Positions 16,339 to 25,207 are shown, counted from the first letter of the stretch. The stretch: DNA of 26,126 bases from an uncultured Planctomycetaceae bacterium (GCA_903921605.1 CAIXQV010000930.1:1-26126), one strand, 5' to 3'. A program made the numbers and translations. The notes: a model not told the origin generated them from the sequence alone.

Positions 16339-16578
16339 TTATGCTCCGAGCCGATGGACATGCTTTTCCCCACCTAGCGATGCCCGCCCGAAACCTCGGC
16401 CAAAATTTTCCCGAATTTCTGTGGCGTCCCGAGAAATTGCTTCAAACTGGCCGAATTCCGTGAGCCCCAACGACCATTCCACGGGCTTTTTTCGCAGCAG
16501 GATCAGCTTGATGCCTGCATCACCGGAGGTCGTGTTCGCGGCCTTGAAATGAGTCTCCCCATCGGACTCCTGTTTTGC
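16339..16578 (-). other. Stop-free frame without ATG, possible gene remnant or leader ORF
   Basis: Between a stop at 16579-16581 and TAA at 16339-16341 the minus strand is open for 79 codons. The translation has a normal-looking composition (segments LILLRKKPVEWSLGL, TEFGQFEAISRDATEIREN) and no ATG. The only good start candidates are GTG, giving about 47 residues, and TTG codons. It ends 31 nt before the start of the TIGR03032 gene and would be its upstream neighbour. No family is recognised. It may be a 5'-truncated gene remnant, a small gene or chance. Confidence 0.2.
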
Positions 16579-16602
16579 TTAACCGGGTCGCACCGGTAAT
16601 AA
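16575..16602 (+). promoter_or_regulatory. Sigma70-type promoter candidate for the heme-binding gene
   Basis: TTGCTT at 16575-16580 and TAATAA at 16597-16602 are separated by 16 nt and lie about 45 nt before the ATG at 16648. Within the spacer, ACCGG (16582-16586) and CCGGT (16593-16597) form an inverted repeat that could be a regulator site. No experimental support; planctomycete promoter consensus is loosely known. Confidence 0.4.
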
Positions 16603-16647
16603 TCCTGCCTTCCCGCCTCGCTTGTGCCTGCAAACTTCGGAGTGAAA

Positions 16648-17793
16648 ATGCTGCTTCAACTCTGCCAACTTTTGATTCTTGCTGCCGCCGGACTATTGGC
16701 TCAGGAAAGCTCCGACGCCGATCAGAAGCTGCACGCTGAGGCCCAGCAGATCCTCGCATTGCCAGCCGCTGAGCAGGATCTCATTCGACTGGTGCAGATC
16801 GACTTGTCGCTCTCCAACGAGAAGGATCCAGCCAGCCTCGAAACCTGTCGCACAATTCTGCGAACTCTCGCCGTTTCAGAAAACGAAACCGCCATGGAAC
16901 ATGTTCGTGCGATCTTTGAAAACGATCCGGAACGCCGCGGTCTGGCAGCCTGGGCTCTCAGTCAATCCACCACGCTGCGTCCGGCCGATCTGCAGGACTG
17001 GCGCTACATGGTTCGATCGCTCAATGTCGTTTCCGGTGATGATGCCGCTTCGGTGATGAAAGCGTTAATGCGTTTTCGAGTTCGTGCGAACAAACCTCAA
17101 TGGGTTCGTCAGGTCATTCTGATCGGCCTGCAGATGACTCCCGAGCAGCAGCCTGCGGCCGTCAGCCTATTGAAACACTGGACAGTAATGCCCAAAGGAA
17201 AAGACAACTGGAGCCTGTCAGACTACCAGGCATGGTTCGCCAAAGAACATCCGGAACATCCTGAAGCAGCGCTGCCTGTCGACTCCACGACGCGTAATTG
17301 GCCCCTGAGCAGCCTGCAGACTGAAATTCAAAACCTTGAGCCAACTCCCGACATGGTGGAGGCAGGGGTGAAAGTCTACGAGAAAGCTGGCTGCCAAAAA
17401 TGTCATCGCCGCAGCCAACAGGGACAGGCCTTCGGTCCTGATCTGACGTCACTCGGTTGGCGTCGGCAAAAGAAAGAAATCCTGCATGCCATCCTGTTTC
17501 CGTCTCATGATCTCAACGAGGAATATCCATCTGTCTTAGTCGTTCTTAAAGACGGACGAACTCTGAATGGTGTTCTCTCTTCAGGCGCTGAAGGCATGAT
17601 GAGCGTTGTTTCGAATACGGCAGTTCGAGAAGAATTCCCGCGAACAGAGATTGAAAAGATCGTCAATCAAAAGATCTCAAACATGCCCGAAGGGACTTTG
17701 GAACCACTGACACTGGACGAAATAAAGGCTCTTTTTGCCTACCTGACATCTGTCGACGGTGTGCCCAAACCACACGGCGATGAACTTGAATAA
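16648..17793 (+). CDS. Secreted Pirellula-type heme-binding protein (TIGR02603)
   Basis: The protein has 381 residues when started at ATG 16648, with GGAG 6 nt upstream and a signal peptide directly after (LLQLCQLLILAAAGLLAQ); a GTG 8 codons upstream is less likely. The N-terminal half (about 25-215) is helical and HEAT-like, for example around TLAVSENETAMEHVRAIF. Residues about 235-378 are the putative heme-binding domain of the Pirellula/Verrucomicrobium type. It has a single CxxCH covalent heme site, C249-Q-K-C252-H253 (in AGCQKCHRRSQQG), then FGPDLTSLGWRRQKKEIL, ILFPSHDLNEEY and LKDGRTLNGVL. It should be a periplasmic c-type cytochrome carrying one heme. Full-length relatives often join this domain to a PVC-type sugar dehydrogenase propeller, which is absent here. 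It is probably expressed with, or next to, the PSCyt1/DUF1501 pair that follows. Confidence 0.9.
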   Translation: MLLQLCQLLILAAAGLLAQESSDADQKLHAEAQQILALPAAEQDLIRLVQIDLSLSNEKDPASLETCRTILRTLAVSENETAMEHVRAIFENDPERRGLAAWALSQSTTLRPADLQDWRYMVRSLNVVSGDDAASVMKALMRFRVRANKPQWVRQVILIGLQMTPEQQPAAVSLLKHWTVMPKGKDNWSLSDYQAWFAKEHPEHPEAALPVDSTTRNWPLSSLQTEIQNLEPTPDMVEAGVKVYEKAGCQKCHRRSQQGQAFGPDLTSLGWRRQKKEILHAILFPSHDLNEEYPSVLVVLKDGRTLNGVLSSGAEGMMSVVSNTAVREEFPRTEIEKIVNQKISNMPEGTLEPLTLDEIKALFAYLTSVDGVPKPHGDELE

Positions 17794-17828
17794 CATTAAT
17801 TTGATTTTGTGATCTGTTGATTTAATCC

Positions 17829-17849
17829 CCCCTGAGCCTGCCTCAGGGG
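17829..17849. repeat. Hairpin 1 of the 17.8-17.9 kb cluster
   Basis: CCCCTGAG at 17829-17836 pairs perfectly with 17842-17849 across a 5-nt loop, 36 nt after the stop of the heme-binding gene. The T-content after it is low, so it is at best a weak terminator. Confidence 0.6.
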
Positions 17850-17855
17850 CCTGAG

Positions 17856-17902
17856 GGCTTTTACACCACTGAAAGACATCTCTTCTTTCTGGTGCAAAAG
17901 CC
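17856..17902. repeat. Hairpin 2 of the 17.8-17.9 kb cluster
   Basis: The arms GGCTTTTACACCA (17856-17868) and its complement (17890-17902) pair at 12 of 13 positions around a 21-nt loop that is rich in T and C. It has no T-run downstream. Confidence 0.6.
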
Positions 17903-17908
17903 GTTAAA

Positions 17909-17929
17909 CCCCCGACGCGGGGTCGGGGG
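17909..17929. repeat. Hairpin 3 of the 17.8-17.9 kb cluster
   Basis: CCCCCGAC at 17909-17916 pairs perfectly with 17922-17929 across a 5-nt loop. This is the most stable stem of the three by GC content. It ends 58 nt before the ATG of the next gene. Confidence 0.6.
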
Positions 17930-17987
17930 CGACTAGATCAACAACCCGCTCCCCCGTTCACCGACAATTTCCCGCAAAGGCCGCTGC

Positions 17988-20900
17988 ATGAGAACTGTTG
18001 TTTTGGTTCTGTTGCTGACGAGCACAACGTTCGCTGACGAGCCGTTGCTGTTTAATCGCGACGTACGGCCGATACTTGCCGAGCATTGCTGGAACTGCCA
18101 CGGCCCCGATGCCGCGGCCCGCCAATCAAATCTGCGACTCGACACGTTCAACGATGCCGTACTTCCTGCAGAATCCGGGCTGCCCGCCATCGTGCCGGAA
18201 AAACCGCAGGACAGCGAACTTGTCCGGCGTATTCAATCCAGTGATGCGACATTGCGGATGCCTCCGGATTCCGCTCAGAAGCCGCTGACGGCCACTCAAA
18301 TCGACATCCTCAAACGATGGATTTCCGGAGGAGCAGGGTTCCAGAAACACTGGTCGTTTGAGCCGATCGTTTCCCCAGTTATTCCCGACAGCCCGGAAAT
18401 CAGGTCGCATCTGGAGTCCTCATCGGCCATCAATCCAATCGATGCCTTTGTTGCTGAATCGCTGGCAAAACAGAAGCTGAGATTCTCTCCCGAGGCGCCT
18501 CGTGAAGCTCTGCTGCGAAGAGTAACCCTTGATCTGACCGGACTACCTCCCACGGCCGACGATCTCGCTCGAACAAACGAATCCTACGAAGAAGTCGTCG
18601 ACCGACTACTTCACTCTTCGCACTTCGGCGAACGCATGGCGGTGGATTGGCTGGATGCCGCAAGATACGCAGACACCAACGGCTACTTCAGCGACAAGCC
18701 GCGTCAGATATGGCTGTGGCGTGACTGGGTGATTCGTGCATTCAACGACAACATGCCGTTTGATCAGTTTACAGTGGAACAACTGGCGGGAGATCTCCTG
18801 CCCGCACCAACAATTCAACAACGTATCGCGACCGGCTTTAACCGGAATCACGTTTCGAACAATGAAACGGGAATCATCGACGAAGAATATCGCACGGAGT
18901 ACGTTGTCGATCGCGTCGATACGACGATGACGACATGGCTTGGCCTGACAGTCGGATGTGCACAGTGCCACGACCACAAATACGACCCCATCTCTCAGCA
19001 AGAGTTTTATCAGCTCTTTGCATTCTTCAATAACGTTCCTGAGAAAGGCCTGATTGTCACGGACGACCCGCCTCCTGTGATGAAAGTGTCTACTCCAGAG
19101 CTGGATACGGAGCTGGCCAATCTGTCACGAGCGACGTCAAACGCAGCTCAGGCGTTTGAACCTATTCGGATGAAACTCGCTACCGAAATCTCTGCATGGG
19201 AAGCCACCGCCCGCCAATCAATTCCGTTGCCGCCACAACAAAACCTCATGCTGCATGAAGCCTTTAACAACGGTCTTCAGCCAGAGACACAGGCGATCGG
19301 AACAACACTGACGTATCAAACCGGCATTCGAGCTCAGGCCGCCTTGTTCGATGCGACACAACATGCTTCGCGAGACATCAAGCACTTTGACGCAAATGGC
19401 CCCTGGACAATCGGCCTCTGGTTGCTGCCGGACAATTCTCTCAGTTGCCCGCTGTCAAAAATTGAACCGGAAGGTGATCGAACCGGCGTCGAAGTGCTTT
19501 GGCAAAAGGGTCGAATTGCGGTCAACCTTGTCGCGAAGTGGGGAACTGACGCGATTGAAATCTCATCGATCACGCCGGCAAAAGCAGGGCAGTGGCATCA
19601 CGTTGCCATCTCCTACGACGGTTCAAGATCAGCAAACGGCCTGAAACTGTTTCTGGATGGGCAACCGCTTGAAGTCAAAATTGATCGCGACTCTCTGACG
19701 AGCAGCGTTCAAAATGATCGACCAATCCTGATCGGTCGCAGAGATTCTGGACTGGGCTATTATGGCCAAATGGATGAACTTCGCATCCTGCAACGAACAC
19801 TCGATGCACAGGCGATACTGGACTGGTTTCACGGCGATCAGATCCACGGAATCCTTGAACGACCGACCGACACGCGCAGCGCACGCGACTCGGAAACTCT
19901 GATGGATTTCTATATCGCTCGTCACACGGATGAGAAGACTCGTGCTGCCAGAAGCCACGTCAAAGACGCACTGGAAACAGAAATCCGCTTTCGCAATTCG
20001 ATTCCTTCCACTCTGGTGATGGAGGAGATGCCGCAGCCTCGCGAAACTCATGTGCTGATTCGAGGACAATACGACCAGCCCGGTCAGAAGGTTGAAGCGG
20101 GAACTCCCACGGCGTTGTCACCATGGCCTGATAACGCACCAAAGAATCGACTTGGTCTCGCGAAATGGCTGATGGATCCCGCCAATCCTTTAACCGCGCG
20201 AGTCGCCGTGAATCGGCTTTGGAAGCAGTGCTTTGGAGAAGGATTGGTCCGCACAGCCAATGATTTTGGCAGTCAGGGAGAACCTCCGACTCATCCTGAG
20301 CTGCTGGATTGGCTGGCCGCAACTTATCGTGACAAGGGATGGAACACAAAAGATCTACTGCGACTGATCGTGACTTCTCGAACCTATCAGCAATCGTCTG
20401 ATCTTCACCGGAACCCGTCCGCAGCACACGACGTTCAGAACCGACTGCTGTCTCGCAACTCAGCCTTTCGTATGTCGGCGGAGATGATTCGCGATCAGGC
20501 CCTCGCTTCATCGGGGCTACTGCGACCAAAGATTGGAGGTCCCAGCGTAAAGCCGTATCAGCCCGGTGGTCTCTGGGAAGAAGTCTCTTACAACGCGGAG
20601 GATTCCTATGAAGAGTCCAACGAAGATGGTCTCTGGAGACGAAGCCTCTACACCTACCTCAAACGACAAGTACCACCTCCATCGTTGCTGGCATTCGATG
20701 GAACGCCGCGAGAAAAATGCACTGTCCAGCGAGCTCGCACAAATACTCCAATTCAGGCCCTGATCCTGCTCAACGATCCGACGTATCTGGAAGCGGCTCG
20801 TATGCTGGCGAACAGCGTTCTTCTGGCCAAAAAGTCAGATGAGGAACGCATGGTGGAGGTATTCCGGCGCATCCTTAGCCGCAACCCGGAGCCTCGTGAG

Positions 20901-21089
20901 TCAGCTCTTTTACTTGATATGTTGCAACGTCAACGTGATCGTTTCCAAACTGACCCAGCCGCAGCTGATAAGCTTCTTCAAGTTGGCGTGAGTCGACACG
21001 ATGACTCTCATGCACCAACCGAGTTGGCAGCGTGGACGATGACAGCTCACACAATTCTGAATCTTGATGAGGCGATCACGCGCAGATGA
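17988..21089 (+). CDS. Planctomycete cytochrome: PSCyt1-DUF1549-LamG-DUF1553 protein
   Basis: A 1033-residue secreted protein. The signal peptide (core TVVLVLLLTSTTFA) ends near residue 16. PSCyt1 (about 20-118) has the heme site C34-W-N-C37-H38 and a probable axial Met91 in RMPPDS. DUF1549/PSCyt2 (about 148-355) has FVAESLAKQKL, VTLDLTGLPPT and a second CxxCH, C324-A-Q-C327-H328, in GCAQCHDHKYDPIS. An inserted concanavalin/LamG-like domain (about 425-615, with GPWTIGLWLL and GQMDELRILQR) follows. DUF1553/PSD1 fills the C-terminus (about 720-1015, with NPLTARVAVNRLWKQ and RTYQQSS). The family is secreted, often encoded with DUF1501 proteins, and its reaction is unknown; LamG suggests carbohydrate or polymer binding. 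The stop codon overlaps the next start by ATGA, so the two are translationally coupled. Confidence 0.95.
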   Translation: MRTVVLVLLLTSTTFADEPLLFNRDVRPILAEHCWNCHGPDAAARQSNLRLDTFNDAVLPAESGLPAIVPEKPQDSELVRRIQSSDATLRMPPDSAQKPLTATQIDILKRWISGGAGFQKHWSFEPIVSPVIPDSPEIRSHLESSSAINPIDAFVAESLAKQKLRFSPEAPREALLRRVTLDLTGLPPTADDLARTNESYEEVVDRLLHSSHFGERMAVDWLDAARYADTNGYFSDKPRQIWLWRDWVIRAFNDNMPFDQFTVEQLAGDLLPAPTIQQRIATGFNRNHVSNNETGIIDEEYRTEYVVDRVDTTMTTWLGLTVGCAQCHDHKYDPISQQEFYQLFAFFNNVPEKGLIVTDDPPPVMKVSTPELDTELANLSRATSNAAQAFEPIRMKLATEISAWEATARQSIPLPPQQNLMLHEAFNNGLQPETQAIGTTLTYQTGIRAQAALFDATQHASRDIKHFDANGPWTIGLWLLPDNSLSCPLSKIEPEGDRTGVEVLWQKGRIAVNLVAKWGTDAIEISSITPAKAGQWHHVAISYDGSRSANGLKLFLDGQPLEVKIDRDSLTSSVQNDRPILIGRRDSGLGYYGQMDELRILQRTLDAQAILDWFHGDQIHGILERPTDTRSARDSETLMDFYIARHTDEKTRAARSHVKDALETEIRFRNSIPSTLVMEEMPQPRETHVLIRGQYDQPGQKVEAGTPTALSPWPDNAPKNRLGLAKWLMDPANPLTARVAVNRLWKQCFGEGLVRTANDFGSQGEPPTHPELLDWLAATYRDKGWNTKDLLRLIVTSRTYQQSSDLHRNPSAAHDVQNRLLSRNSAFRMSAEMIRDQALASSGLLRPKIGGPSVKPYQPGGLWEEVSYNAEDSYEESNEDGLWRRSLYTYLKRQVPPPSLLAFDGTPREKCTVQRARTNTPIQALILLNDPTYLEAARMLANSVLLAKKSDEERMVEVFRRILSRNPEPRESALLLDMLQRQRDRFQTDPAAADKLLQVGVSRHDDSHAPTELAAWTMTAHTILNLDEAITRR

Positions 21090-22507
21090 ACCAGCTTTCT
21101 CCTCGCCGCCACTTTCTGACTCAGTCCGGAATCAGCCTCGGTTCCATGGCTCTGAGCTCGTTGCTTTCCGCATCTGAACAAACGCATGGCGCAGTCTCAT
21201 CAGCTCTGACGCTGCCGGTTCGCGCAAAGCGAATCATCTACTTGTTTATGCACGGCGGTCCTTCCCAACTGGATCTGTTCGACCACAAGCCCGGGCTGCG
21301 CCAACGGCATGGAGAAGAATTGCCCGCTTCTGTTCGAGGTGACCAACGGCTCACCGGGATGACCAGCGGACAGACATCATTTCCGGTCACCTCTTCAGCG
21401 TTTCGATTTCATCAACGAGGCGACTCCGGCGCTTGGGTCAGTGAGATTATGCCGGAGACAGCCAAAATCGTTAACGAACTCTGCATCATTCCCTCGATGC
21501 ACACCGAAGCGATCAACCATGATCCGGCTGCGATGTTACTGCAAACAGGGCATCAGCAACCCGGCCGCCCCAGTTTCGGAGCATGGACCAGTTATGGACT
21601 GGGAACAGAAAACAGTAACCTCCCGTCCTTCGTTGTTCTGCTATCTCACGGCAGTGCAGCTCGACCAGCGGATCCGCTTTATGCTCGACTGTGGGGACCC
21701 GGATTTCTTCCCTCCAGTCACCAGGGAACCGCTTTCCGAACCGGCGGAGATCCTGTGCTCTATTTGTCCAATCCTCCCGGCGTCAGTCCGGATTCAAGAC
21801 GAGATCAACTCAACGTTTTGTCAGCCCTGAATTCTGTTCGATCAAACATTACCGGTGATCCTGAAACAGAAACTCGCATCGCACAGTATGAACTGGCATT
21901 TCGTATGCAGACTTCTGTTCCGGAACTTGTCGAAATGAACGACGAATCGGAGTCCACATTTACAGCGTATGGCCCAGACGCGCGGCAGCCAGGAACATTC
22001 GCAAGACACTGCTTGTTGGCTCGCCGAATGGCCGAACGCGGAGTTCGCTTCATTCAACTTTATCATCGAGGCTGGGACCAGCATTACAATCTGCCCAGCG
22101 ATATTCGGCTACAGGCTCGCGATGTTGATCAGCCAGCCGCGGCACTGATCAGAGATCTTCGTCAACGCGGATTGCTGGATGAAACGCTCGTGATCTGGGG
22201 CGGTGAATTCGGGCGAACGACCTACACTCAGGGTAAACTTGAACCGAACAATTACGGCCGCGATCACCATGGACGATGCTTCACCATGTGGTTAGCCGGC
22301 GGCGGCATTCGCCCAGGTCTTGTATACGGCAAGACCGACGACTTCTGTTACAATGTCGTTGAGAACCCTGTGCATGTTCACGATCTGAATGCGACACTGC
22401 TGCACCAGATGGGGATCGACCACACTCGACTCACACATCGCTTCCAGGGGCGAGACTATCGCCTGACGGACGTCCACGGGAACATCGTTCAAGGCATTAT
22501 CCGATAA
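21086..22507 (+). CDS. DUF1501 family protein, Tat-exported
   Basis: A 473-residue protein. The N-terminus has a twin-arginine motif (PRRHFLTQ, Arg7-Arg8) followed by a hydrophobic stretch and an Ala/Ser-rich cleavage region near residue 30, so it should be exported folded. Family signatures are YLFMHGGPSQLDLFDHKPGL near residue 50, VIWGGEFGRTTYTQG, NYGRDHHGRCFTMWLAGGG and DLNATLLHQMGIDHTRLTHRFQGRD. The fold is related to the alkaline phosphatase/sulfatase superfamily, with conserved Asp and His that probably bind metal, but no substrate is established. It overlaps the cytochrome gene by ATGA, the classical pairing of this family. Its stop is only 3 nt from the stop of the convergent TPR lipoprotein gene. 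Confidence 0.95.
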   Translation: MNQLSPRRHFLTQSGISLGSMALSSLLSASEQTHGAVSSALTLPVRAKRIIYLFMHGGPSQLDLFDHKPGLRQRHGEELPASVRGDQRLTGMTSGQTSFPVTSSAFRFHQRGDSGAWVSEIMPETAKIVNELCIIPSMHTEAINHDPAAMLLQTGHQQPGRPSFGAWTSYGLGTENSNLPSFVVLLSHGSAARPADPLYARLWGPGFLPSSHQGTAFRTGGDPVLYLSNPPGVSPDSRRDQLNVLSALNSVRSNITGDPETETRIAQYELAFRMQTSVPELVEMNDESESTFTAYGPDARQPGTFARHCLLARRMAERGVRFIQLYHRGWDQHYNLPSDIRLQARDVDQPAAALIRDLRQRGLLDETLVIWGGEFGRTTYTQGKLEPNNYGRDHHGRCFTMWLAGGGIRPGLVYGKTDDFCYNVVENPVHVHDLNATLLHQMGIDHTRLTHRFQGRDYRLTDVHGNIVQGIIR

Positions 22508-22510
22508 CGA

Positions 22511-23647
22511 TCACGGCAGCTTGTACGGCACAACCGTTGAACCTGCGGACGACTTTACCGGACTCCATGGCTTCTCAAAAGACCGCACAACCAGTTCCGG
22601 CCCGGAATCTGACGGTGCAAGAATCATCAGAGCAGTCACGTTTAACGCGGGATCCGTTTGAGTTGCCTGAGCAACCCCTCCGGCAGGCAACACCACAGAA
22701 TCCTTTGCAGCGGTCGCAACAGTAACCAGAACCGTCCAGTTGCGGCCGTTGAGATCTGCCTGATACTGACCACAGAGAAGTTCAGGAGTCTCTTCCATCA
22801 GTAACAGACCGGAAAAGCCCTTTGCGGACATCTCCTTCTCCGCCGCGATTATTACGGCCGACCAGTCCAAAGGCTTTGACTCCTTCGTTGGCGAGTTTTC
22901 GGTCGCAGCCTGAGCTTCGTCGAAGAATCCAATGTCTGGTACGACGATGTTCTCATCCAGTGATTGAGCTTTCTTCAGATCTTCAGCCGCCAGTTTCTTT
23001 TCGCCACGGTTATATCGAGCAACCCCGCGATTCATCCACGCCGGCGCAAGGTCCGGTGTTATCTCAATCGCTTTCGTGTAATCCTGCTCGGCTTCTTCAT
23101 AGCGTTTCTGAGCCAGATACACACCAGCTCGCTGATACCAGTTGGCCGAATCCTTCGGATCCAGTTCCAGCGCCTTCGCGTAATCGGCCAGCGCTGTTTC
23201 GTAATCCTCGAGGTCAACGTGGCAGAGACCTCGATTTCGATAGGCCAGCGCCCCTTGAGGATCTAAATCGACAAGCCGAGTAAACTCTACAGCCGCCTCT
23301 TTGAATCGTTTCATCTTGGCGAGAACAACGGCCTTATTGTTGAGCGCGTCTGTGCGTTCACTGTCCAAAATCAAACACTCGTTGTAGTCATTCAGCGCCT
23401 TCTCGAGAACATTCAGATTCTCGTAGGCCACGCCGCGCTGATATCGCGCTTCAGGGTCTTTGGGAGTTGCGTTAACGACCTCATTCAGAAGTGGAATCGC
23501 CTCCTCCGCCTGCTCACGTTCCATCAGAATACGAGCTCGCTCCAGCTTAACCTCGGGAGAATCCGGCGAACCCCCACAGCCGACAGAGAAGACCGCCAGC
23601 AACAACATCCACGGCCACAAGGCTTGAATCTTCAGGTTTGAACACAT
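22511..23647 (-). CDS. TPR lipoprotein
   Basis: The protein has 378 residues if started at ATG 23647; a TTG at 23668 is possible but overlaps the upstream gene. A hydrophobic leader (ALWPWMLLLAVFSV) ends in G23-C24, a lipobox-like site, so it is probably a lipoprotein anchored outside the cytoplasm. Residues about 31-235 contain six consecutive 34-residue TPRs, for example ARYQRGVAYENLNVLEKAL and NWYQRAGVYLAQKRYEEAE. The C-terminal 120 residues (DWSAVIIAAEKEMSAKGF onward) are a separate domain I do not recognise. It is the third gene of the HTTM operon, 14 nt after the stop of the HTTM gene. The TPRs suggest a scaffold role for the membrane protein. No own promoter is evident. Confidence 0.88.
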   Translation of the reverse strand: MCSNLKIQALWPWMLLLAVFSVGCGGSPDSPEVKLERARILMEREQAEEAIPLLNEVVNATPKDPEARYQRGVAYENLNVLEKALNDYNECLILDSERTDALNNKAVVLAKMKRFKEAAVEFTRLVDLDPQGALAYRNRGLCHVDLEDYETALADYAKALELDPKDSANWYQRAGVYLAQKRYEEAEQDYTKAIEITPDLAPAWMNRGVARYNRGEKKLAAEDLKKAQSLDENIVVPDIGFFDEAQAATENSPTKESKPLDWSAVIIAAEKEMSAKGFSGLLLMEETPELLCGQYQADLNGRNWTVLVTVATAAKDSVVLPAGGVAQATQTDPALNVTALMILAPSDSGPELVVRSFEKPWSPVKSSAGSTVVPYKLP

Positions 23648-23661
23648 GGCACAGTCTTCTG

Positions 23662-25197
23662 TTAACAAACACGAGGGCTGGGGGACTCAGCGGAATCATA
23701 CATCGATTGCAACTTGACGCGGATATCCCGCAAAGATGCCGGCAGGTCAAGGACCTCAACACGCGGAACAGCACCAAGTCCTTCAAACTGACTCTGCTGC
23801 GAGGCTAGTGAAAGAACCAGGATCGGCAGACTCGTCAGGTCAGCGACATCAGCCGCAAAATCAACAACGCTGGCTGGTACCAGTTGAGTGGTGTTGATAA
23901 CAACGGCTGAGATCCGATAACGGCTGACAACATCCAGTCCGCTATTCAGATCCGGGACTATACGACATGGCACCTGATGATCACGAAAATAACGTCGCAA
24001 TGTCGAACGCTCACTCGCGACGACGGCGACAACACAAACCTCAGAGACTGTCGCTGAATAGTTCAATACTGCAGAAGTTGTCGCTGTTGTAATCGCCGAG
24101 CTCTGCGGCAATTCCGCGGCTTCAGAAATCATCGTCGGCACTGCTGCCTCGAGCGAATCTTCAACACCAACGCCGGAGCTTACATTCGCAGCGTCGAAGG
24201 CCGGAACCGGAGAGACATGACTCTGGCCACGCATCCATCGAACAAACAAAGCCAACCGATGTCGCCAGAGATCAGGATCAGAAAAGGCCAGGTAAGCAAA
24301 AGCCATGATCAGGCCGAAGGTCCACATCCCCAGAAACGCGCCGATCCCGAAATGCATCGCAACACCCATCAACAACATCAGCGGACGCAGTCGCGGATTC
24401 CAGATGAGAACAATAAAAAAGATTTCCCACGCAATGGTGACATGTGCAATCAGGAACGGCAGCCAGGGAACCCAGGCCATCCACGTCAGATCCATCGTCT
24501 GATATTCTTCATTGGCGATGACTCGCCACATCGCTTCGCCCGTCCACCAGCTCGGCCCCTTCAGCTTCGCAAAACCCGCCCAGAAATAGATGGTACACAG
24601 ATGCAATTGAATCAATCGCATTGCAACTCGAGCGGAAGCGAACTTACGCGGAGCATCAACCAATCCCTTGCGGCCCAGCCACCATCGACGAATCAGTGAA
24701 TCAACTGATACTGCAGCACCAGAAGGCCCGATGCTCAGATAAAGACAAAGCATCCCAAGGATCTGATCGAAGCCAAAGTTCGCAATCGGAACTCGTTGCG
24801 AGTAAGAGATTGTAATCAGGAACGACAGGACGGAAGTAACGCGAGTCGCGAAGCCGAGGCAAAACAATCCGCTGATCACAAGACAAGCGATGTGCATCGG
24901 CCAAAGATATTGATCGCCCGTCCACAGCCAGAACGAAAAGATCGGCCGATTAACATACAGAGCCTTCACAGCCTGCAAGGGCTGAAGTCCGTTGTCTCCA
25001 AAGAACGCTTCGAGGTCCAGTGTCCAGACGGCTAGGTTATAGAACAGCATCCATCCGCTCAGCAGACGGATAATGCCTAACATCAACGGATCGGCTGGCT
25101 CAAACCAGAACTTATGCCAGGCTTCCAGACATCCATTGACATATTGACGCAACCAGACCACGCCACTGGACCGCAGCAGCCCACGAGCCTGCAACAT
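23662..25197 (-). CDS. HTTM membrane protein with C-terminal receiver-like domain
   Basis: The protein has 511 residues when started at ATG 25197, which has GAGGA upstream and lies 10 nt after the previous stop; a longer start at 25260 would overlap the previous gene by about 50 nt. Residues about 28-320 are an HTTM domain (related to vitamin K-dependent gamma-carboxylase), with about seven hydrophobic segments and the marker YFWAGFAKLKGPSWW (204-218). A Ser/Ala-rich linker (321-384) leads to a receiver-like alpha/beta domain (385-504). There the usual phosphoacceptor Asp aligns with Asn435 (AVVINTTQ), the switch Ser/Thr with Ser463, and the usual Lys is lost (LDLPAS). It thus looks like a degenerate, non-phosphorylated receiver. 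The biochemical role of bacterial HTTM proteins is unknown. It is the middle gene of a three-gene operon. Confidence 0.88.
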   Translation of the reverse strand: MLQARGLLRSSGVVWLRQYVNGCLEAWHKFWFEPADPLMLGIIRLLSGWMLFYNLAVWTLDLEAFFGDNGLQPLQAVKALYVNRPIFSFWLWTGDQYLWPMHIACLVISGLFCLGFATRVTSVLSFLITISYSQRVPIANFGFDQILGMLCLYLSIGPSGAAVSVDSLIRRWWLGRKGLVDAPRKFASARVAMRLIQLHLCTIYFWAGFAKLKGPSWWTGEAMWRVIANEEYQTMDLTWMAWVPWLPFLIAHVTIAWEIFFIVLIWNPRLRPLMLLMGVAMHFGIGAFLGMWTFGLIMAFAYLAFSDPDLWRHRLALFVRWMRGQSHVSPVPAFDAANVSSGVGVEDSLEAAVPTMISEAAELPQSSAITTATTSAVLNYSATVSEVCVVAVVASERSTLRRYFRDHQVPCRIVPDLNSGLDVVSRYRISAVVINTTQLVPASVVDFAADVADLTSLPILVLSLASQQSQFEGLGAVPRVEVLDLPASLRDIRVKLQSMYDSAESPSPRVC

Positions 25198-25207
25198 GAT
25201 TCTTTCC

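Larger units (their letters stand above)
16308..16647. other. Divergent intergenic region with one promoter and one open frame
   Basis: This 340-nt gap separates the divergent TIGR03032 and heme-binding genes. It holds the promoter described at 16575-16602 for the plus-strand gene. On the minus strand there is a 79-codon stop-free frame (16342-16578) without an ATG, listed separately. The purine-rich ribosome binding site of the minus-strand gene is at 16312-16320. No hairpin terminators or repeats were seen. Confidence 0.5.
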
